Below are positions 7,484 through 14,634 of a stretch of DNA of 14,693 bases, piece by piece. The stretch lies in contig JAGDMV010000055.1 in assembly GCA_017860675.1 (NCBI GenBank), positions 1-14,693 on the forward strand. The letters run 5' to 3'. Positions within the stretch are counted from its first letter, which is position 1. Each line of letters starts with the position of its first letter. The notes under the pieces are model-generated. The model was given only the letters and a program-made list of their open reading frames with translations. It had not been told where the DNA came from and made no database searches. Position numbers and translations under genes: made by a program. This DNA comes from Chloroflexota bacterium. Its GTDB lineage: Bacteria > Chloroflexota > Limnocylindria > Limnocylindrales > CSP1-4.

Positions 7484-7513
7484 GACGGCGCCGTGCCGTC
7501 CCGAGGAGGTGCG

Positions 7514-8542
7514 ATGCTCGCCCTGGTCAAACCGGCACCCGGGCCCGGCCTGGAGCTGCGGGAGGTCCCCGAGCCGTCGATCGGCATCAACGACGTCCTC
7601 ATCCGGGTCCATCGGACCGGCATCTGCGGCACGGACCTGCACATCGAGGCGTGGGACCCGTGGGCCGCCGCCACGATCCGGCCGCCGCTCATCGTCGGCC
7701 ACGAGTTCGTCGGCGAGATCGCGGAGATCGGCTCCAACGTGAGCGACTTCCGGCCGGGCGACCTCGTCAGCGGCGAGGGCCACGTCGTCTGCGGGCGCTG
7801 CCGGCACTGCCTGGCCGGCCGCCGCCACCTCTGCGCCCGAACGGTCGGCCTCGGGGTCGGGCGCGATGGGGCCTTCGCCGAGTACGTCGCCCTGCCGGTC
7901 ACCAACGTCTGGCACCACTGGCCGGGCGTCGACGAGGAGGTGGCCGCGATCTTCGACCCGTTCGGCAACGCCGTCCACACCGCTCTCGCCTTCCCCGTCC
8001 TGGGCGAGGACGTGCTCGTCTCCGGGGCCGGGCCGATCGGCCTGATGGCGACCGCGATCGTCCGCCACGCGGGTGCCCGCTTCATCGTCGTGTCGGAACC
8101 GAACCCGGTCCGCCGCGAGCTGGCCGCCCGGATGGGCGCCACGGTCGTCGTCGACCCCCGTCAGCGCGGGTTCGCCGAGGTCATGACCGAGCTGGGCATG
8201 GTGGAGGGCTTCGACGTGGCTCTCGAGATGTCGGGCAACGCCGGCGCCCTGCGTGCCGCCATCGCCGGCATGGCCCACGGTGGCTGCGTCGCCATTCTTG
8301 GCATCCCGACCGAGGAGATCACCCTGGACATGAACCAGGTCGTGTTCAAGATGCTCACCCTGCGGGGCATCTACGGCCGCGAGATGTATGAGACCTGGTA
8401 CAAGATGACGGTCATGCTCCAGTCCGGCCTGGACATCCGGCCGGCCATCACTCACCGGTTCCCGTTCCGGGAGCACGCTGCCGCCTTCGCCGCGGCCCGC
8501 TCCGGCGACGCCGGCAAGGTCATCATGGAGTGGGCCTCGTGA
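7514..8542 (+). CDS. tdh: L-threonine 3-dehydrogenase
   Basis: Zinc-dependent medium-chain dehydrogenase that oxidises L-threonine to 2-amino-3-oxobutanoate with NAD+. It has 342 aa, against 341 in E. coli Tdh, and aligns almost without gaps. Catalytic zinc residues are C38 (ICGTDLHI), H63 and E64 (VGHEFVG). The structural zinc site is C93, C96, C99 and C107 (CGRCRHC then HLC). The NAD-binding loop is VSGAGPIGLMA. Family-specific blocks AAIFDPFGNAVHTAL and IYGREMYETWYKM are present, which separates it from general alcohol dehydrogenases. The start is ATG 7514, with GAGGAGG four bases upstream; a GTG at 7493 would be a poor alternative. With the downstream kbl it forms the classical threonine-to-glycine pathway. 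Confidence 0.95.
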   Translation: MLALVKPAPGPGLELREVPEPSIGINDVLIRVHRTGICGTDLHIEAWDPWAAATIRPPLIVGHEFVGEIAEIGSNVSDFRPGDLVSGEGHVVCGRCRHCLAGRRHLCARTVGLGVGRDGAFAEYVALPVTNVWHHWPGVDEEVAAIFDPFGNAVHTALAFPVLGEDVLVSGAGPIGLMATAIVRHAGARFIVVSEPNPVRRELAARMGATVVVDPRQRGFAEVMTELGMVEGFDVALEMSGNAGALRAAIAGMAHGGCVAILGIPTEEITLDMNQVVFKMLTLRGIYGREMYETWYKMTVMLQSGLDIRPAITHRFPFREHAAAFAAARSGDAGKVIMEWAS

Positions 8543-8551
8543 CACGGCCGC

Positions 8552-8578
8552 GGACCGCGAGGACCGCGAGGACCGTCA
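8552..8578. repeat. Short 9-bp direct repeat in the tdh-kbl gap
   Basis: GGACCGCGA occurs twice in tandem (8552-8560 and 8561-8569), followed by a third copy with two changes (8570-8578). It fills part of the 76-bp spacer between tdh and kbl. It is most likely slippage in a GC-rich spacer; no function is claimed. Confidence 0.7.
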
Positions 8579-8618
8579 GCGCCGGGCGGACTGCCGGGGC
8601 TGCGAGGAGAGACGCGCG

Positions 8619-9839
8619 ATGAGCACCCATTCCGAGCCGCTCGCCCATCTCGCCGCCGAGCTGGACGAGCTGAAGGCCGCCGGCCTGTTCCGCGCCCTCC
8701 GGGTCATGACCAGCGCCAACGCAACCAGGGTCACGGTCGACGGGCGCGAGGTCATCAGCCTCTCGTCCAACAACTACCTCGGGCTCAACACCCATCCTCG
8801 GCTGATCGAGGCGGCGCTCGACGCAGTGCGACGCTTCGGGGCCGGCTCGGGGGCGGTTCGCACGATCTCCGGCACGATGGCCCTCCACGAGGAGCTCGAG
8901 GAAGAGCTGGCCCGCTTCAAGGATGTCGAGGCCGTGCTCACCTTCCAGTCGGGCTTCACCGCCAACACCGGCGTCATCCCGGTCGTCGCCGGGGAGCCGG
9001 ACCTGATCGTCTCCGACCAGCTCAACCATGCCTCGATCATCGACGGCATGCGCCTGGCGAAAGCGCCCCGGGTGATCTACCCGCACAAGGACGTCGCCAC
9101 GCTTCGGGAGCTCCTGCGCGAGGCCCGGGAGCGCGGACGCCCGGACGGCTCCGGGGCGTACCGCTCGATCCTGGTGGTGACCGACGGCGTCTTCAGCATG
9201 GACGGTGACATCGCCCCCCTGCCGGGCATCGTCGAGGCGGCCGAGGCGTTCGGGGCCGACGTGCTGGTCGACGACGCCCACGCCTCTGGCGTGCTCGGCC
9301 GGAGCGGCCGCGGGTCGGTGGACCATTTCGGTCTCCACAGCCGGGTCGCCATCCAGGTCGGCACCCTGTCGAAGGCGATCGGCGTGCTGGGCGGCTACGT
9401 GGCGGGGCCGCTGGTCCTGCGCGAGATGCTGGTCCAGCGTGCCCGCCCCTTCCTGTTCTCGACCAGCCACCCGCCGGCCGTGGCCGCCGCCTGCATCGCC
9501 GCCGTCCACGTCCTCGAGGACGAGCCGGAGCTGATCGAGCGACTGTGGGCCAACACCCGGCGGTTCAAGGCCGAGCTCGCCCGGCTCGGCTTCGACACGG
9601 GCATCAGTGAGACGCCGATCACCCCGGTGATGGTCGGCGACGCCGCTGCCGCGATCCGCTTCGCCGATCGCCTGTTCGAGGAGGGCGTGTTCGCCACCTC
9701 GGTCGTCTACCCCACGGTGGCGCTCGGGGCGGCCCGGCTGCGGACGATCGTCACGGCCGCCCACTCCGACGACGAGCTCGACGCCTGCCTGGCCGCCTTC
9801 GACCGCGTCGGCCACGAGCTGGGGCTCGTCTCGGGGTGA
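8619..9839 (+). CDS. kbl: Glycine C-acetyltransferase (2-amino-3-ketobutyrate CoA ligase)
   Basis: PLP enzyme of the alpha-oxoamine synthase family, 406 aa (E. coli Kbl is 398). It cleaves the Tdh product 2-amino-3-oxobutanoate with CoA to glycine and acetyl-CoA. It shows SLSSNNYLGL near the N-terminus, GAGSGAVRTISGT, the SDQLNHASIIDGMR block, DDAHASGVLGRSGRG, and the PLP lysine K252 in GTLSKAIGVLGGY. The start is ATG 8619, with GAGGAGA eight bases upstream. The position directly behind tdh argues for Kbl rather than the related 8-amino-7-oxononanoate synthase BioF or 5-aminolevulinate synthase, which share the fold. No genes of biotin or haem synthesis are nearby. Confidence 0.93.
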   Translation: MSTHSEPLAHLAAELDELKAAGLFRALRVMTSANATRVTVDGREVISLSSNNYLGLNTHPRLIEAALDAVRRFGAGSGAVRTISGTMALHEELEEELARFKDVEAVLTFQSGFTANTGVIPVVAGEPDLIVSDQLNHASIIDGMRLAKAPRVIYPHKDVATLRELLREARERGRPDGSGAYRSILVVTDGVFSMDGDIAPLPGIVEAAEAFGADVLVDDAHASGVLGRSGRGSVDHFGLHSRVAIQVGTLSKAIGVLGGYVAGPLVLREMLVQRARPFLFSTSHPPAVAAACIAAVHVLEDEPELIERLWANTRRFKAELARLGFDTGISETPITPVMVGDAAAAIRFADRLFEEGVFATSVVYPTVALGAARLRTIVTAAHSDDELDACLAAFDRVGHELGLVSG

Positions 9840-9845
9840 GGAGGC

Positions 9846-9905
9846 CGGCCGCAGCCACCGGCGCATGGTCACGGCCGGGCGCCGAACTGGTGTCTGCTGC
9901 GGCCG
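9846..9905 (+). terminator. Nested inverted repeat after kbl, possible terminator or leader structure
   Basis: CGGCCGCAG (9846-9854) pairs perfectly with CTGCGGCCG (9897-9905). Inside it, CGGCGC (9859-9864) pairs with GCGCCG (9879-9884). There is no U-tract. It lies between the kbl stop and the sigma-factor start, so it could end the threonine operon. In such GC-rich DNA chance pairing is common, so confidence is low. Confidence 0.3.
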
Positions 9906-9933
9906 CGCCTAACGCGGGGACGGGCGGCTCGTT

Positions 9934-10533
9934 ATGACGGGTGGCGACGAGACCGGGATCGACCGGCTCGTGGAGGCGGCGAAGGCCGGTGACGCCGAGG
10001 CGTTCGGGGCCGTCTTCGACACCTACCACGACGGGGTCTACCGGTACGTCGCCAGCCGCGTCGGCCGCCCGAGCGACGCGGAGGACCTGACGCAGCTCGT
10101 CTTCGTCAAGGCCCTGGAGGCGCTCCCGCGCTACGAGGCACGGGGCATCCCGTTCGGGGGCTGGCTGTTCCGGCTGGCCAGGAACACGGTCATCGATCAT
10201 CTCCGGACACGCCGTGAGCATGTCGAGCTCGAGGCGCTGGCCGAGCGGCCCGACGAGGGTCCGGGTCCGGACGACCTGGCGGCGGCGCGCCAGGAGGTCG
10301 AGGCGGTCGGCGTGGCGCTGGCCGCGCTGACCGACGAGCAGCGGGACGCGATCGCGCTGCGCTTCTTCGCCGGGCTGTCGGCCCGCGAGGCGGCCGTCGC
10401 GATGGGCAAGCAGGAAGGGACGATCAGGGGCCTCCAGTTCAGGGGGATCGCGGCGCTTCGCCGCCATCTCGGACTGGACGGCGACGCACCGGGTCGTGAG
10501 GAGCCGCCGACAGAGCGGGAGCACCGGGAATGA
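9934..10533 (+). CDS. ECF-type RNA polymerase sigma factor
   Basis: Group 4 sigma-70 family factor, 199 aa. Region 2 spans about residues 12-91 and contains DAEDLTQLVFVKAL (48-61, core-binding and -10 recognition) and GGWLFRLARNTVIDHLR (75-91). After an acidic linker, region 4 at about 128-180 has LTDEQRDAIALRFFAGLS and a helix-turn-helix (AREAAVAMGKQEGTIRGL) for -35 recognition. The ATG at 9934 has only a weak G-rich upstream sequence. The last four bases (ATGA) are shared with the next gene, so the two are translationally coupled. The partner is a membrane protein, which fits a sigma factor held or tuned at the membrane. Its regulon is unknown; no clear autoregulated promoter was recognised upstream. 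Confidence 0.93.
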   Translation: MTGGDETGIDRLVEAAKAGDAEAFGAVFDTYHDGVYRYVASRVGRPSDAEDLTQLVFVKALEALPRYEARGIPFGGWLFRLARNTVIDHLRTRREHVELEALAERPDEGPGPDDLAAARQEVEAVGVALAALTDEQRDAIALRFFAGLSAREAAVAMGKQEGTIRGLQFRGIAALRRHLGLDGDAPGREEPPTEREHRE

Positions 10534-11366
10534 CGATGGACGAGCGCCACCAGGAGCAGGTCGAGCTGGACGCGGACCTTCGCGCCCGGCTGGAGGCCTA
10601 TGCCTCGGCGACGCTGGCGCCCGACCCCGCCGCCTCAGCCCGGGCACGGGCGGCCGTCCTGGCCGAGGCCCGGGGCCGCGCGGCAGAAGCTGACCGCCGT
10701 CCGCGCTTCCGGCTGGCGCTCGGACCCGGGCTCCTGGCGGCCGCGCTCCTCCTGGTCGTGGTCGGGGTCGGGGGCGTCATCGCCAGCGGCCCGGGCGGTC
10801 CCCTCTACGGCCTGCGGCTGTGGGCGGAGGAGCTGACCCTGCCGACCGAGGCTGCCGCCAGGGTCGATGCTCAGCTCGCGCGGCTCGACGAGCGCCTCGA
10901 CGAGGCGGGGGTGGCCGCCAGATCCGGCAACGGCGATGCCGTGGTCGCTGCCCTTGACGCGTACCGGTCCGAGGTGGAGGAGACCATGGCCGTCGCCGGC
11001 AGCGACGCGGCGCGGCGCGCGACCGTCGCCGCCAGGCTCGAGCGCCATCGGGCAGTCCTCGCTGCCCTCGCCGAGCGCCTCCCGGAGCGGGCCGCGGAGG
11101 CGATCCTGGCCAACGTCGCCCGAACGGAGGCGAAGATCCTCGAGGCCCTCGAGGCGACGCCGCCGGCCGCGCCGGCAGGACCTGCGGCGAGCAACAAGCC
11201 GGACAAGTCGCCGCCCGGCAAGCCGCAGGCGACGCCGCCGACCCGACCGGGTTCGGCCGAGGCGACGCCCACGCCGAAGCCCGGCCGCACGCCCCCGGGC
11301 AGACCGGAGGACACGCCGAAGCCGGCGAAGTCGCCGCCCGGCAGGCAGCCGACGCCCACCCCGTAG
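10530..11366 (+). CDS. Single-pass membrane protein with DUF5667-like domain, likely regulatory partner of the sigma factor
   Basis: 278 aa. The cytoplasmic N-terminus (1-60) is charged and Ala/Arg-rich. One membrane helix is at about 62-87. Just outside comes GPLYGLRLWAEELTLP (90-105), the typical opening of DUF5667 regions, followed by helical, Glu/Arg/Ala-rich sequence to about 205. The last 70 residues are Pro/Lys/Thr-rich with repeated SPPGK, TPPGR and TPKP elements, resembling a wall-spanning tail. The ATGA overlap with the sigma gene implies coordinated expression in a fixed ratio. By context it may act as an anti-sigma or signal-input protein, but it has no zinc-binding HxxxCxxC anti-sigma motif, so that role is inferred. 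A second ATG at 10536 is a possible start. Confidence 0.82.
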   Translation: MTMDERHQEQVELDADLRARLEAYASATLAPDPAASARARAAVLAEARGRAAEADRRPRFRLALGPGLLAAALLLVVVGVGGVIASGPGGPLYGLRLWAEELTLPTEAAARVDAQLARLDERLDEAGVAARSGNGDAVVAALDAYRSEVEETMAVAGSDAARRATVAARLERHRAVLAALAERLPERAAEAILANVARTEAKILEALEATPPAAPAGPAASNKPDKSPPGKPQATPPTRPGSAEATPTPKPGRTPPGRPEDTPKPAKSPPGRQPTPTP

Positions 11367-11424
11367 CGGCGGAGACGCGGGGCGCGCGGCCGCGGGTGCC
11401 GCCGGGTGACCAGTCTGTGCGGCC

Positions 11425-11449
11425 GCGAGCGCCGCGGACCGCGGCTCGC
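11425..11449 (+). terminator. GC-rich hairpin after the sigma/DUF5667 pair
   Basis: GCGAG (11425-11429) pairs with CTCGC (11445-11449). With a two-base bulge, CCG(C) from 11432 pairs with (G)CGG to 11444 around a small loop. It lies 59 bases after the DUF5667-like gene. There is no U-tract. It is a possible terminator for the sigma operon. Confidence 0.3.
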
Positions 11450-11527
11450 ACGGCGCAGCGGGCGCGCAGCGGCGGGTGCGCCGCGGCTCCTGTCGGCGAG
11501 GCGACACCCAGCGCCGGCCACGACGGC

Positions 11528-11533
11528 TACGAT
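11528..11533 (+). promoter_or_regulatory. Candidate -10 box giving a leaderless transcript of the hydrolase gene
   Basis: TACGAT ends six bases before the GTG at 11540, so transcription would start at or next to the start codon. No ribosome binding sequence is seen upstream of this GTG, which fits leaderless translation. No convincing -35 box was found at the right distance. Confidence 0.4.
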
Positions 11534-11539
11534 CCGCGA

Positions 11540-12292
11540 GTGGACCTGACCGTCATCGGCTCTGGCGCCGCCTACCCGGACGTCCCGGGGACGGCGTCGT
11601 CCTCCTACCTCGTTGAGCTCGACGGCGAGCTCCTGCTGCTCGACATGGGCCAGGGGGCGTTCGCCGGGTTGGCCGGGCGCACGGAGCCCGCCGACCTGGT
11701 GGCGATCGTGGTCAGCCACCTGCATCCCGACCACTTCGTCGACCTCGTCGCGCTGCGCCACTACCTGCTCTACGAGTGGGAACCGCCGCGCCGGGTCCGG
11801 ATCCTAGCCCCGGCAGGGCTGGCGTCACGCCTCGACGGCCTGGCGGGCGAGCCGGGCTTCACGGCGGCCGCGCTCGACGTCGAGGACCGGGCCGAGGGAC
11901 GCCTCGTCGTCGGGCCCTTCGCCCTCGAGACGCGACGGGTGACCCACGCCGGCGAGAGCTTCGCCGTCCGGGTCTCGCCCGCTGCCGAACCGGCCGCGCC
12001 CAGCCTCGTGTTCTCGGGTGACTGCGGACGGCTGGAGGACCTCGTGCCCCTCGTGCGCCCCGGCGACACGCTGCTCGCGGAGGTGTCGTTCGGGCCGGGA
12101 CCGGTTCCGGTGGGGGCGCTGCACCTGGACGCACCTGCCGTCGGAGCGCTGGCGGCAGCGACGCGGCCCTCCCGCGTGCTGCTCACCCACCTGCAGATGC
12201 GCCGGGATGCCGCCCGGACGGTGGGGATGGTGCGGGAGCGCTTCGACGGCCCGGTCGACCTCGCCCGGGACGGAGCCCGCTACCGGGTCTGA
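11540..12292 (+). CDS. Metallo-beta-lactamase (MBL) fold hydrolase, ribonuclease Z-like
   Basis: Cytoplasmic metal-dependent hydrolase, 250 aa. It opens with VDLTVIGSGAAYPD, the usual first strand of the RNase Z/YhfI-like MBL branch. Metal residues are complete: the SHLHPDH motif (H60, H62, D64, H65), H136 in VTHAGE, D161 in SGDCGR and H217 in LTHLQM. The start is GTG 11540, because the family sequence begins exactly there. In-frame sequence further upstream to 11396 is Arg/Ala-rich with no family features. It lacks the long exosite arm of true tRNA 3'-processing RNase Z, so the substrate (nucleotide, phosphodiester or other ester) cannot be told. It converges on the surface-protein gene and shares a terminator with it. 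It has no evident functional link to its neighbours. Confidence 0.88.
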   Translation: MDLTVIGSGAAYPDVPGTASSSYLVELDGELLLLDMGQGAFAGLAGRTEPADLVAIVVSHLHPDHFVDLVALRHYLLYEWEPPRRVRILAPAGLASRLDGLAGEPGFTAAALDVEDRAEGRLVVGPFALETRRVTHAGESFAVRVSPAAEPAAPSLVFSGDCGRLEDLVPLVRPGDTLLAEVSFGPGPVPVGALHLDAPAVGALAAATRPSRVLLTHLQMRRDAARTVGMVRERFDGPVDLARDGARYRV

Positions 12293-12299
12293 GACGTGG

Positions 12300-12331
12300 C
12301 GATCGGGGCCCGGCGGACCGGGCCCCGATCG
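12300..12331. terminator. Bidirectional stem-loop terminator between convergent genes
   Basis: A perfect 14-bp stem runs from C12300 to G12313 and pairs with C12318 to G12331; the loop is CGGA. It lies 8 bases after the hydrolase stop and 28 bases after the stop of the opposite-strand surface-protein gene. The U-tract is weak on both sides, but the stem is the strongest in the window and its place between two convergent stops fits a shared terminator. Confidence 0.75.
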
Positions 12332-12358
12332 AGCCTTACTCGGGGACAGCGAGCGAGG

Positions 12359-14191
12359 CTAGCGGCGGCGGCGAGCGAAGGCGCGCTCCGCCGGGGTGAG
12401 CAGAAGGATGGTTGCCAGCAGGGCGGCGATCCCGAGGAGGACGATCCGCCAGCTGTCGCTGCCCGTACCGCTCGCCAGGCCGAGCGTGTCGGTCGGCGGC
12501 GGGGTGACGTGCTTCGGGGTGGCGGTGGCCTCTTCCTCTTCACCGCTCTTGTTGACGAACTCGCAGATGACCGTCTGGCCACCGGGGATCTCGATGCCGG
12601 TGACAGCCGCGTCCTTCTTGACCTCGGTGCCGACCTCGGCCTCCTCCTCGTCGAAGCAGACGGCCGAGACGAACTTGTAGTCCTGCTGCACCGTCTCGCC
12701 GAGGTCGACCACGATCGGGCCCTCGCCGCTCAGGGTGAACAGGAAGCCGGCCCAGCCGTTCTCGTCGGTCGGGTTGACCGATTCGGTGAGCGCCCCGCCG
12801 GCGATGTTGGCGGTGTCGAAGTCCCAGCCCTCGCCGTCGATGTCATCGAGGTTGCCGGGCAGGTCGAGTGTCTTGTGGACGAGGAGGACCGCCTGCTCGG
12901 GCGACGGCTCGACGACGACAGTGGACGTGTCGGAGCAGGCCGTCTCGCACGGGCCCTCGGTGATGGTCGCCGTGTTGGTGTAGCTGCCCGGCTCGGTCGC
13001 CGCGACCTCGACCTCGTAGGTCAGCGTCTTGCCGTCGGCGACGTTGGTGAGGTTCCAGGTGATCGTCCGGGTGGCGGGGGTGTAGGTGCCGCCGTCAGAG
13101 ATGTTCGACGGCGTGCCGAGCCCAGCCGGCAGGACGTCCTCGATCGTCGCGGCCGGCACGGGGCCGTTCGTGACGTCGAGGGTCAGCGTGTAGTCGACGA
13201 CATCGCCGGCCTCGACGGGGCCGTCGGCGTCGTTCGTCTTGCTGATCGAGATGGCCGGAGTCGGCGGCGGGTTGTAGGTGCGGGTGTTGGTGACCTCGAC
13301 CTGGGCCTGCTGGCCGGAGACGATCGTCACCTGGCCGCCCGTCGGGTCGTACGCGGGGTCGCCCCAGGTCGCGTTTGCGCCCGCCGCGGGCGTGTCAGTC
13401 TCGGTCACGGTGCACTCGGCGCCGGCCGGGATGCCGGTGATGGGGTCAGCGGACTCGCTGCCGGAGGCGAGGTTGATCGTGACCGGCCCGTAGTTCTCGC
13501 CGTCGCAGGACACGCTGAAGACGAAGTCGCCACCGGCGAAGCCGGTCAGATTGCCGGCCAGGGTCTTGGTGACGAGGAGACTGCCGGGATCGGGCTCGGG
13601 CACGCGCACCTTGAAGTTGTCGTTCTTGGTGTTGACGCAGCCCTTGAAGTTGAAGGTGGTGCTGCCCGCGCTGAAGCCTTCACACTCCGCGACCTCGGCC
13701 ACTGGCGCCACGTCGACGCTGTACTCGCCGCCGGGATTGGGCGTGTCGGCGAAGGGCATGAGCTGGACCGGCAGCGAGTCCGGGCAGCCCTCCGGGGAGC
13801 TGCCGGTCGCGTGGTTGCCATCGCCCGAGACGCCGTGGATGTATCCCCCGATCACCTCGACCTGGCGGAACTTGATGGCGTCGGTCGAGAGCAGGACGGA
13901 CCCGCTCGGGTTGGTCACCTGGAAGTAGTAGGGGCCGTCCGGGAGCCCACCGCCGCCGCCGCAGTTCTGCGGGCCGCCGTTGAGGTAGACGTCCGACTTG
14001 GCCTCGTAGATGTTGGCGTTGACCTTGGCGCCATTCGCCAGCGAGGTCCAGATGGCCCCGGGGTTCTGCGCCGCGCCAACGGGAGCGGCTGCAGGCCCGA
14101 CGAGGGCGATCGTGGCCAGGGCGGCGACCGCCAGCCAGCCGATCCGGCGGAACAGCGAGGTCCGCCGGCGCGTGAGCGTTCGCTCGTTCAT
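12359..14191 (-). CDS. Secreted DUF11-type surface protein with C-terminal membrane anchor
   Basis: 610 aa exported protein. The signal peptide is about residues 1-41 (RRRTSLFRR, hydrophobic core, cleavage near VGA-AQ). An N-terminal domain (about 42-200) with several Cys residues, including QNC, EGC and KGC, is not one I recognise. At about 205-305 a DUF5979-like beta domain starts SLLVTKTLAGNLTGF and ends QVEVTNTRTY. At about 315-425 a DUF11 domain starts ISISKTNDADGPVEAGD. A last domain, from VLLVHKTLDLPG to ICEFVNKS, follows. The end is an acidic patch, PPPTDTLG (564-571), a membrane helix (581-601) and a basic tail ending RRRR. That layout resembles a cell-surface sorting signal, though not LPXTG. 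The ATG at 14191 has only a weak ribosome site. DUF11 proteins are usually adhesive or envelope structural proteins; the role here is inferred. Confidence 0.85.
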   Translation of the reverse strand: MNERTLTRRRTSLFRRIGWLAVAALATIALVGPAAAPVGAAQNPGAIWTSLANGAKVNANIYEAKSDVYLNGGPQNCGGGGGLPDGPYYFQVTNPSGSVLLSTDAIKFRQVEVIGGYIHGVSGDGNHATGSSPEGCPDSLPVQLMPFADTPNPGGEYSVDVAPVAEVAECEGFSAGSTTFNFKGCVNTKNDNFKVRVPEPDPGSLLVTKTLAGNLTGFAGGDFVFSVSCDGENYGPVTINLASGSESADPITGIPAGAECTVTETDTPAAGANATWGDPAYDPTGGQVTIVSGQQAQVEVTNTRTYNPPPTPAISISKTNDADGPVEAGDVVDYTLTLDVTNGPVPAATIEDVLPAGLGTPSNISDGGTYTPATRTITWNLTNVADGKTLTYEVEVAATEPGSYTNTATITEGPCETACSDTSTVVVEPSPEQAVLLVHKTLDLPGNLDDIDGEGWDFDTANIAGGALTESVNPTDENGWAGFLFTLSGEGPIVVDLGETVQQDYKFVSAVCFDEEEAEVGTEVKKDAAVTGIEIPGGQTVICEFVNKSGEEEEATATPKHVTPPPTDTLGLASGTGSDSWRIVLLGIAALLATILLLTPAERAFARRRR

Positions 14192-14393
14192 CGATACAGG
14201 TCCCCGAGAGAGGCGGCTGGAGAACAGCGCCGCCGATGCTTCCTGCTCCGATCGTTCTCCCCGACGATGACTCCTGAGGTCATCCGCGCGATCGGCATTG
14301 CGTATCGTGCGCGCTGCTATGGGACCCGTCTAGTACGAAAGGTGACCTACGATCGCACCGGACCGCACCGCTCGGACCAGCTTGCCGGCTTTC

Positions 14394-14411
14394 CGTTGCC
14401 GGTCGGCAACG
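14394..14411. repeat. 7-bp perfect hairpin
   Basis: CGTTGCC (14394-14400) pairs with GGCAACG (14405-14411) around the tetraloop GGTC. It is isolated in the intergenic region and no U-tract follows. Its function is unknown. Confidence 0.5.
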
Positions 14412-14476
14412 ACGGGGGTGGTACTCACCCGGTACCGCGAGCGGGGACCGGAACGGGACCTTCGGGCCGCCGACGC

Positions 14477-14563
14477 GGCGCGGCGCAGCTGGCGCGGCGC
14501 AGCTGGCCCGGCGCGGCTGACCATCGCGTTGCCGACCATCGCGTGGCCGCCTGTCGCGCGGCC
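14477..14563. repeat. Two adjoining short degenerate tandem repeat families
   Basis: GGCGCGGCGCAGCT occurs exactly at 14477-14490 and 14491-14504, with a third copy changed at two positions at 14505-14518. It is followed directly by GACCATCGCGTTGCC (14519-14533), GACCATCGCGTGGCC (14534-14548) and a diverged third copy (14549-14563, 11 of 15 matching). The repeats are adjacent without spacers, so this is not a CRISPR array. It is probably a slippage-prone minisatellite-like patch. Confidence 0.75.
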
Positions 14564-14604
14564 GCCCCTACCGCGCCGGGCCGCGGAGCAGGCAGACAAG
14601 GGAA

Positions 14605-14634
14605 CGGGGCGCGCCTCAGGCATGGCGCGCCCCG
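14605..14634 (-). terminator. Stem-loop terminator for a minus-strand gene beyond the right edge
   Basis: A perfect 11-bp stem (CGGGGCGCGCC at 14605-14615 with GGCGCGCCCCG at 14624-14634) has the loop TCAGGCAT. On the minus strand the stem is followed by TTCCCTTGTCT, a moderately T-rich run, which suits termination in that direction. The gene it would serve must end at or beyond the last 60 bases, and none is recognisable there. Confidence 0.45.

Noticed and set aside
7142..8545. 467-residue minus-strand frame opposite FAH and tdh
   Set aside because: Antisense of two strongly supported enzymes; the composition is typical of high-GC shadow frames.
8523..9872. 449-residue minus-strand frame opposite kbl
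   Set aside because: Antisense of kbl, whose motifs and PLP lysine are unmistakable; no family features in the shadow.
11396..11539. Upstream start for the MBL-fold gene
   Set aside because: The added sequence is Arg/Ala-rich with no match to the family, and homology begins at GTG 11540.
14477..14563. Possible CRISPR array
   Set aside because: The units are 14-15 bp and adjacent with no spacers, and no cas genes are present.
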